The notes below the pieces were generated by a model that saw only the letters and a program-made list of their open reading frames with translations, ran no database searches and was not told the DNA's origin. Shown piece after piece: positions 23,507 to 28,411 of a stretch of 28,411 bases of DNA; the stretch's first letter is position 1; the number at the start of each line of letters is the position of its first letter. The stretch covers positions 1 to 28,411 of IMG/VR virus record IMGVR_UViG_3300020201_000084, one strand, 5' to 3'. A program made the translations under genes and the position numbers. This DNA comes from a virus.

Positions 23507-24147
23507 TCTTTGCTGAGCCTGGATCTACCGAAACAGGCTACCAAACATTCGTGAACGAAAAGAGACTTGGCATTTGGCACAACTGGCTAACCGCTTGTCG
23601 GTGGGCTATTGCAAACGGGGGTACTGAGTACATTATGACAGTGCAAGATGATTCGCTGTTCCATCCAGGCAGCAAAGTACTAACCGACAGAATGAAATGG
23701 CCCGTCGATGCTGGTTTTGTTTCCTTGTACACCCCAAAGCACTATTCCGTTTTGAACAAGAATCCAAAAACCTTAAGACATTCGGGTATAAATAAGATCG
23801 GCACTAAATGTCTTTGGGGCGCTTGCGCGATGATCTTCAAAACGGAAGTGCTGGAGAGAGTCTTAGAGAGTCCCCGCGTACCCGCATGGTTTGGGTACCA
23901 TACCAGAAGTCGGGACCCTGCTATAATGGAACGCCGACGCGCTGACACCAGTTTGGTTGCTAATTCGGATACTGTTATAGGGAAGATACTAAACGACATG
24001 CAGCTTGGGATGTATTTCGTCGAGCCTTCCGCGGTACAGCACATTGCAAAGCACTCTACCATTTCGCATGGAGGCAACGAAGGCAACCGTAATTGCTTTC
24101 CGTGTGCTGATTTTGATAAGCCACTTTTGAAACAGGTTTGGGGATGA
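23302..24147 (+). CDS. Glycosyltransferase-like protein (GT-A fold, family 2 type)
   Basis: A 281-residue protein. The conserved part begins near residue 38 (SITVAVTTAPR) and has VFAEPGS, RLGIWHNWLTACRWA, and IMTVQDDSLF with the probable DxD-like metal site (D116, D117). Later KCLWGACAMIF and HIAKHSTISHGG fit GT-A enzymes. This suggests sugar transfer from a nucleotide-sugar, acting in the host cytoplasm. The first 37 residues overlap the preceding gene by 205 bases and do not look conserved, so the true start may be a later GTG or TTG, but ATG 23302 is the only ATG in frame. It stops in an ATGA overlap with the next glycosyltransferase. The substrate is unknown. Confidence 0.6.
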   Translation: MRETSNNNIKVAEAFLPNCKDTVLRVRREYPVTDGYKSITVAVTTAPRTDCTLAYCTASIEACGWQPIVFAEPGSTETGYQTFVNEKRLGIWHNWLTACRWAIANGGTEYIMTVQDDSLFHPGSKVLTDRMKWPVDAGFVSLYTPKHYSVLNKNPKTLRHSGINKIGTKCLWGACAMIFKTEVLERVLESPRVPAWFGYHTRSRDPAIMERRRADTSLVANSDTVIGKILNDMQLGMYFVEPSAVQHIAKHSTISHGGNEGNRNCFPCADFDKPLLKQVWG

Positions 24148-24806
24148 TTGCAGTTACTTCGCTATCACATGGCCGTATCGAGCGACAACAGTATTGTGTC
24201 AACACTTGGCTTGCCAAAGGGCTACGAGTTATTGCCGTCCAATGCCCTGGTGAAACTGAGTCGCTAAGGCCTTACTTTCCGAGCGTTACGTTCAAAGAGT
24301 ATCCGTTGCCAACCAGCAATATCTTTTCAAAGAACACACCAACGATTCACTCTATGGCCTGCCAAGCCGTCGAAGAACAAGACGCTGTTTTGTTAATCAA
24401 CTCAGACATATCGATTAAAGATTCTGACCTAGTGTTCCAACAGCATTGGGTAGTGCAACCTAAAACGTTGTCATTGGGGGTTAGGCAAGACGCAAACCCA
24501 GGGAGCAAAAAACGAAAGCAGCAAAAATGGGGTATCGATGCTTTTTTAGTTACTCCAGAGATGGCCCAAACTATTCCTGACATTGGTTTTCGTATTGGTC
24601 TTCCAGGATGGGACTTTTGGATTGTCTATCACTTCCATCTGTTGGGGTACGCCATTCATGTTACTAAGTCTAGGCTGTTTCATGAGAACCATCCAAAGGG
24701 TTGGAACGAAGCGGACCAGATGGCCTACCGTTGCTTAGTGCAAACCAGATATAAGGTTACTAGAAACATGCTTCCTTATTTTATTTTGGACGTTACCAAC
24801 CGATGA
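24144..24806 (+). CDS. Glycosyltransferase-like protein
   Basis: A 220-residue protein from ATG 24144, in an ATGA overlap; a TTG six bases earlier is less likely. The N-terminal Rossmann-like part has IAVTSLSHGRIERQQYCV and GLRVIAVQCPGE. The core has AVLLINSDISI with N86-S87-D88, a DxD-like site, and KWGIDAFLVTPE followed by PGWDFWIVYHFHLLGY and FHENHPKGWNE. This order is seen in small GT-A-like glycosyltransferases, including DUF-type sugar-transferases. It probably acts with its two neighbours on a shared acceptor. No membrane segment. Specificity cannot be told. Confidence 0.55.
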   Translation: MIAVTSLSHGRIERQQYCVNTWLAKGLRVIAVQCPGETESLRPYFPSVTFKEYPLPTSNIFSKNTPTIHSMACQAVEEQDAVLLINSDISIKDSDLVFQQHWVVQPKTLSLGVRQDANPGSKKRKQQKWGIDAFLVTPEMAQTIPDIGFRIGLPGWDFWIVYHFHLLGYAIHVTKSRLFHENHPKGWNEADQMAYRCLVQTRYKVTRNMLPYFILDVTNR

Positions 24807-26071
24807 GAACAACAATTTTTATTAGATCCTACAAAGGGGACTTCGAATGGTTAGCCTACTGCGTTGAGTCAATCATGCGGTATTGCTGTGGCTTCGAGGA
24901 CGTGATTCTAGTTGTACCTGATGACCAGATTGCCGATGTCCCCTCTTCCGTTTGTCGATCAGTTGACCAGTTGATTCCAGTTCACGAAAGAACGCATGGG
25001 TACATCGATCAACAGATTACCAAACTCCGAGCCCACCATTACACGGACTCAGAACAGATACTATTTGTTGATTCCGATTGCATAATGCAGCGACACAACG
25101 AGCCATCGGATTGGATGCAAAATGGTAAGCCCCTTTTGCTTAGAGAGCATTATGACTACTTTAACCAACCAGGAAACATTGCGGCCTACAAATGGAAAGC
25201 AATAACCGAAGCAGCACTCGGTATGCCGGTCGACTACGAATACATGCGGAGGGTGCCAATCCTACTCAATAGGCAAACGCCGGTAGAGTTGGAATCTCAC
25301 TACCCATACTTGATTGACTACGTTTCAAAAATACAGGGACATGAGTTTAGCGAGTTTAACGTACTAGGGGCTTTCGCAGCCCACTATCAACCCTCGTTGT
25401 ACTCGATAGTCGATGCCCCGTCAGGCATTTCAAATCCAGCCAAACAGTATTGGTCATGGGGCGGAATCTCGGAAGTTGTCGACGAGATTCGCAACACGAT
25501 TGGAATTTATTCAGGGCCAAGGTCAAGAAACCAATTTGGAGACTATCTAAACGAAAAAGGACTGAACGGGTTCGGCTGTGAGATCGGTACTGCCTATGGT
25601 GAGTATGCTGAACAGATCCTAAAGCGATGGCATGGTACAACGATATTCTGCGTTGACCCTTGGAAGAAATGGCCTGATGAGCAGTACGTTGACGATACAG
25701 GGCGATGCGATTTTGACGTAATGTATATGCGTGCATTGAACCGATTGGCAAAGTACCCAGGTCGGGTAAGTTTCGTTCGGCAAGAGTCGGATGTTGCCGT
25801 AAAGATGTTCCCTGACAACTTTTTCGATTTTGTCTACGTGGATGGCAATCATCATGAGCCCCAGATTAGCCGGGACTTGAACAACTGGTACCCAAAGGTT
25901 AAACCAGGGGGTATCTTTTGTGGCCATGATTACTACGACTTAGATACACCGTCTTATCGGTGCGAAGTTAAGAAGGCTGTTGATGCTTTCGCGATGACAA
26001 AGCGTTTGGAGATCACGACGACAATAGAACCTGGAGATACGTCATGGTGGATCGTAAAAGGGGCTAAGTAA
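24803..26071 (+). CDS. Glycosyltransferase-methyltransferase fusion protein
   Basis: A 422-residue fusion. Residues 1-230 resemble DUF6492-type glycosyltransferases: TTIFIRSYKGDFEWLAYCVE at the start, QILFVDSDCIMQ with D90-S91-D92 as the metal site. Residues about 245-422 are a class I SAM-dependent methyltransferase (Methyltransf_24 type): GCEIGTAYGEYA (motif I, about 258-269), TIFCVDPW, FFDFVYVDGNHHEPQ (about 340-353), VKPGGIFCGHDYY. One chain could thus add a sugar and methylate it, or modify two sites. ATGA overlap upstream and TAATG downstream tie it to its neighbours. Acceptors might be a virion protein, host polysaccharide or nucleic acid. The fusion order GT then MT is clear. Confidence 0.75.
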   Translation: MRTTIFIRSYKGDFEWLAYCVESIMRYCCGFEDVILVVPDDQIADVPSSVCRSVDQLIPVHERTHGYIDQQITKLRAHHYTDSEQILFVDSDCIMQRHNEPSDWMQNGKPLLLREHYDYFNQPGNIAAYKWKAITEAALGMPVDYEYMRRVPILLNRQTPVELESHYPYLIDYVSKIQGHEFSEFNVLGAFAAHYQPSLYSIVDAPSGISNPAKQYWSWGGISEVVDEIRNTIGIYSGPRSRNQFGDYLNEKGLNGFGCEIGTAYGEYAEQILKRWHGTTIFCVDPWKKWPDEQYVDDTGRCDFDVMYMRALNRLAKYPGRVSFVRQESDVAVKMFPDNFFDFVYVDGNHHEPQISRDLNNWYPKVKPGGIFCGHDYYDLDTPSYRCEVKKAVDAFAMTKRLEITTTIEPGDTSWWIVKGAK

Positions 26072-26349
26072 TGGCTGGTGTTGGGTCACACTTGAAACAG
26101 ATGCTATCTTGGTTTGAGCCTGCCAAAGGGTGCAATATGTGTAACCAGAAGGCGAAAACGCTTGATGCCAATTCCCCCGAATGGGCTGAGCTGAATATCG
26201 AGACAGTTACCAATTGGCTTATGACAAATGCTAAGAAGAGGTATACAGCTGTCTCACTCCCAGGCCTGGAGCAGCTAAGCCGAATTGCCGCAAAAGGTTT
26301 CGTTGCTGAGGCAATTCGAAGGGCAAAGGCAGATTTGAAGAAAGAATGA
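26071..26349 (+). CDS. Cys-motif SWF-domain protein (second copy)
   Basis: A 92-residue protein whose domain matches the C-terminal half of the protein at 22967-23506: SWFEPAKGCNMCNQKA, SPEWAELNIETVTNWLM, then a Leu-rich helix and a basic end (AIRRAKADLKKE). Cysteines C-N-M-C form a metal-binding-like pair. It starts in TAATG overlap with the GT-methyltransferase and is the last gene before the terminator. Flanking the glycosyltransferases on both sides with copies of one domain is notable. Function unknown. Confidence 0.6.
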   Translation: MAGVGSHLKQMLSWFEPAKGCNMCNQKAKTLDANSPEWAELNIETVTNWLMTNAKKRYTAVSLPGLEQLSRIAAKGFVAEAIRRAKADLKKE

Positions 26350-26388
26350 AGCTACAATAGATTCGTCCCATCCCTAGTGGGCGAACCG

Positions 26389-26430
26389 GATGGCCCCTGT
26401 TTAGTCGGACTCGCAGGGGCCATCTATTTT
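26389..26430 (+). terminator. Factor-independent terminator-like hairpin
   Basis: GATGGCCCCTG (26389-26399) pairs perfectly with CAGGGGCCATC (26414-26424) around a 14-base loop, and TATTTT follows (26425-26430). The T run is short but the stem is strong and GC-rich. A smaller hairpin, CCCA/TGGG (26367-26370 and 26378-26381), lies just before. It closes the long structural/glycosyltransferase operon. Confidence 0.75.
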
Positions 26431-26534
26431 GGCCATTAGTTCTATGGGGGTGTTCAAATTGGTAATACTTTTGTAAAATACGAAAAGCTAAAGCTACTAT
26501 GCTTGGTACCCCAAATACTGCTAAGGAGTGAATT
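26431..26534 (+). promoter_or_regulatory. Promoter-like region and ribosome binding site for the second unit
   Basis: After the terminator, an AT-rich segment at 26459-26486 resembles the one at 60-86 near the window start: both begin TTGGTAA, pass a T run and a TAA, and end CGAAAA. TAAAAT at 26474-26479 could be a -10 box, though no good -35 lies 17 bases upstream. AAGGAG at 26523-26528 is a consensus ribosome binding site for ATG 26535. Start of a second transcription unit is inferred. Confidence 0.45.
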
Positions 26535-27050
26535 ATGGTTCAGATGAAAAGCTTGAGGCTGGCGATTCTGTCGGTCATGCTACCAGTGATCTTGTTAGTT
26601 ATGGCTATGCCTGCCTCAGCGCAGCTAATCCAAAGGAAAAAGGTTTGCATTAACGGAATTTGCTATGACGTGGTTAATGCTCCCACCCAATGGACGTCGC
26701 CCGTTCGACAGGTCCAGCAGGTCCAACAGGTCCAGCAGGCCACAGTATCAGCAAGCGTTGATGGGATTGCGCTTCGAAGTGATACCGTAAAATTCAAGCG
26801 GACCTTGCTTTTGGCAGCAAGACGAGCCCGCCAATCTGGTGATATTTCGATGGGCCAACATCTTGCGATCATCTTTGCAGCGCAACGGCCTGCGAAGCTT
26901 GAGGAATTGAAAAACGCAGTTCACGAACTAGCAATCGAGGACGGGTTAGCTACCGTCCAAGCGATTGACTGGGATAAGTTTCTAGCTTTTCTAGAAAAAC
27001 TTATCCCGATGATTATTACGCTCATTGGTCTTATCGGCGGTGGGGCATAG
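26535..27050 (+). CDS. Secreted or membrane-anchored small protein
   Basis: A 171-residue protein with a clear Sec signal: basic KSLR, a hydrophobic core (LAILSVMLPVILLVMAMP), and an ASA-Q cleavage site after about residue 29. Next come a Cys pair (KVCINGICYDVV), a linker with VQQ repeats (about residues 60-68), a helical middle, and a C-terminal hydrophobic segment (LEKLIPMIITLIGLIGGG, about residues 152-170). The last could be a membrane anchor or, with the signal, part of a holin-like or spanin-like lysis protein, but no lysis family is recognised. It follows a strong ribosome binding site and precedes a subtilase. An envelope role is likely. Confidence 0.6.
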   Translation: MVQMKSLRLAILSVMLPVILLVMAMPASAQLIQRKKVCINGICYDVVNAPTQWTSPVRQVQQVQQVQQATVSASVDGIALRSDTVKFKRTLLLAARRARQSGDISMGQHLAIIFAAQRPAKLEELKNAVHELAIEDGLATVQAIDWDKFLAFLEKLIPMIITLIGLIGGGA

Positions 27051-27051
27051 C

Positions 27052-28002
27052 ATGCAAGGCCAAGACGATCGAAAAATCGGTATCCCTCCCGATCACGTAG
27101 TAGACAACTCGGTAGTATTCCCCTTGTCGGAAGAGTTACCGGCCTCTGCTTGGCACGTCCCCGCTCAGCTAAAAGAGCTTCACCGTCGAGGTATCGATGG
27201 GAGGCACGTGAAGGTCGGAGTTGGTGATACCGCCGGGAGGGCAGACCATCCGTTCTTGCCGAAACAACTTGCTGGTAAAGATTTTACCGGATCTTCCAAT
27301 GGGCTGCGTGACGTTCAAGGCCACGGCACGCACTGCCAAGGCATTGTGATTTCAGTTGCCCCAAAGGCCGGTTTAATTACTGCCAAGGTTCTCGGGGACA
27401 ACGGGAGCGGTTCAACGTCCGGTATTAACGCGGGCCGTATGTGGATGGCTGAGCAAGGTGCCGACGTTATCAGCGAGTCGCTTGGGGATGGCGGGGGGCC
27501 TCCAATCCAAGCCGACTTGACAGCCTACGACAAGGCATACCAGTTTGGTACGTCTATTTGCGTTGCTGCTTTAGGCAATGCTGGTTTCAACGGAGGGAGT
27601 ACGATCGGAAGGCCAGGATCGTATTCCCATCACAACCACGGTATCGCGGCTATCCAGAGCGATTGGCGGACGATAGCAGGTTTCTCTTCTGGAGGCCCAC
27701 AAGCGCGTTTTGCGAGCCCTGGAGTGGGCATAGTCTCATGCCGTCCCGGTGGTGGTTGGGTGCTCATGTCTGGTACAAGCATGGCAACCCCTTGGCAAGC
27801 TGGTTTGTATGCCTTGATTATCTCTTGGCGCAGAGGCCTTGGGTATCAGGATCTTCGTGGGGCGAAGGCATGGTCTGATTGGCTTACTGAACACAAACTG
27901 ACAATCGATCTTGGCCAACCAGGATGGGACCCCCGATACGGCAATGGCCTTGTCGACTCGGAAAAGGTATTCAAATTCTTACTCGATAGGACTTCTGCTT
28001 AA
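27052..28002 (+). CDS. Subtilisin-like serine protease (family S8)
   Basis: A 316-residue protein with the S8 catalytic set in order: Asp59 in GVGDTAGRADHP, His91 in GHGTHCQGI, oxyanion Asn176 in AALGNAG, and Ser243 in GTSMATPWQAG. It has no signal peptide and no long prodomain (about 50 residues precede the catalytic domain), so it may act inside the cell or as a virion-packaged protease rather than a normally secreted one. ATG 27052 follows the upstream TAG by one base and has a GGTGGGG-type upstream element. An upstream start inside the previous gene is unlikely. Roles could be host envelope digestion, virion protein maturation, or defence. Such S8 proteases are found in planctomycete-type phage tail regions in my memory. 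Confidence 0.85.
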   Translation: MQGQDDRKIGIPPDHVVDNSVVFPLSEELPASAWHVPAQLKELHRRGIDGRHVKVGVGDTAGRADHPFLPKQLAGKDFTGSSNGLRDVQGHGTHCQGIVISVAPKAGLITAKVLGDNGSGSTSGINAGRMWMAEQGADVISESLGDGGGPPIQADLTAYDKAYQFGTSICVAALGNAGFNGGSTIGRPGSYSHHNHGIAAIQSDWRTIAGFSSGGPQARFASPGVGIVSCRPGGGWVLMSGTSMATPWQAGLYALIISWRRGLGYQDLRGAKAWSDWLTEHKLTIDLGQPGWDPRYGNGLVDSEKVFKFLLDRTSA

Positions 28003-28004
28003 CC

Positions 28005-28411
28005 ATGCGATACAAATCAACTACGTCAATTTGTGCTTGGCTCTTACTTTGTTCCGTTGCGCTCTCGCAAGGACTCTTCGGGGCCAAAGTCGATATAAAG
28101 CAAGTGTCGGCGGTATTTGCTCAAGCGGCATCGGTAGAACCATTCGAGGACAAGGTTGCCGTCTTCCTGATTGAGCCAGAGGCTAGGCAACAACTTGGAT
28201 TAAGTGTTACTGTCACAAGTGATGCGAAGTTCAAAGCTGTTCGAGCCACGGCAAAGAATTCGACTACGCAAATAAAAGTCCGAAAGCTTACCAACGGGGA
28301 TTATGCTTTTTTTGGTACTCCCGGCGTCTATGCTATTACGGTTGTAGAACTTGACCCCGAAAAGGGGATTGAGTTTACCGACCTAGAAGGAACTATTTCT
28401 GGGGACATCAT
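28005..28411 (+). CDS. Secreted protein, partial (cut by window end)
   Basis: An open reading frame starts with ATG 28005, two bases after the protease stop, and runs open to the end of the window, so only the first 135 residues are seen. The start has a Sec-type signal: MRYKSTTSICAWLLLCSVAL then SQGLFGAK. The following part is beta-rich (AVFLIEPEARQQLGLSVTVT; then VRKLTNGDYAFFGTPGVYAI) and resembles an Ig-like or beta-sandwich fold. There is no clear lipobox. The rest lies outside the window. Likely exported with its neighbours; function unknown. Confidence 0.55.
   Translation, partial: MRYKSTTSICAWLLLCSVALSQGLFGAKVDIKQVSAVFAQAASVEPFEDKVAVFLIEPEARQQLGLSVTVTSDAKFKAVRATAKNSTTQIKVRKLTNGDYAFFGTPGVYAITVVELDPEKGIEFTDLEGTISGDI

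Overview
This window looks like the structural (late) gene block of a tailed, lambda-like siphophage or prophage. Almost every gene lies on the + strand, closely packed, and many neighbours are joined by TAATG or ATGA stop/start overlaps. Order and motifs give a classical head-then-tail plan: large terminase, a gpW-like connector, portal, a fused prohead protease/major capsid protein, a probable decoration protein, fibre genes, HK97-gp10-like minor tail protein, probable tail tube protein, tail assembly chaperones with a probable -1 ribosomal frameshift, tape measure, and distal tail proteins. The host is not stated by the sequence. Several accessory families (Cys-rich tail proteins with poly-serine linkers, the short SWF/Cys-x-x-Cys domain, the cytosolic S8 protease with a GHGTHCQGI motif) remind me of prophages of Planctomycetes (Pirellula/Rhodopirellula type). 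That is inference from memory, not a database result. Base composition is mid-GC, near 47% by eye.

Layout. 1-117: AT-rich leader. 118-7638: packaging and head genes. 7643-14742: a receptor-binding module of two beta-helix proteins, a carbohydrate/fibre-associated domain protein, a 59-residue protein too short for ordinary ORF lists, a 166-residue unknown and a coiled-coil protein. It sits, unusually, between head and tail genes, and its base usage differs from its flanks. 14739-22509: tail morphogenesis. 22509-26349: an accessory cassette with a poly-serine repeat protein, a Cys-motif protein, three glycosyltransferase-like proteins (the third fused to a methyltransferase) and a second Cys-motif protein, closed by a strong terminator-like hairpin. 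26535-28411: a second transcription unit with a secreted or membrane-anchored small protein, a subtilisin-like protease and a secreted protein cut by the window edge.

How the genes work together. TerL, portal and protease/capsid build and fill the head. The gp10-like, tube, chaperone and tape-measure proteins build a non-contractile tail. The fibre module recognises the host surface. The most interesting points are (i) the protease-scaffold-capsid fusion with a plausible internal start, (ii) a -1 frameshift candidate at a six-G run that rebuilds a G/GT-type chaperone pair, (iii) the poly-serine protein directly followed by coupled glycosyltransferases, which may be an O-glycosylated virion surface system, and (iv) a shared AT-rich motif upstream of both transcription units. 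No integrase, repressor, replication gene, endolysin, tRNA or CRISPR array was seen.
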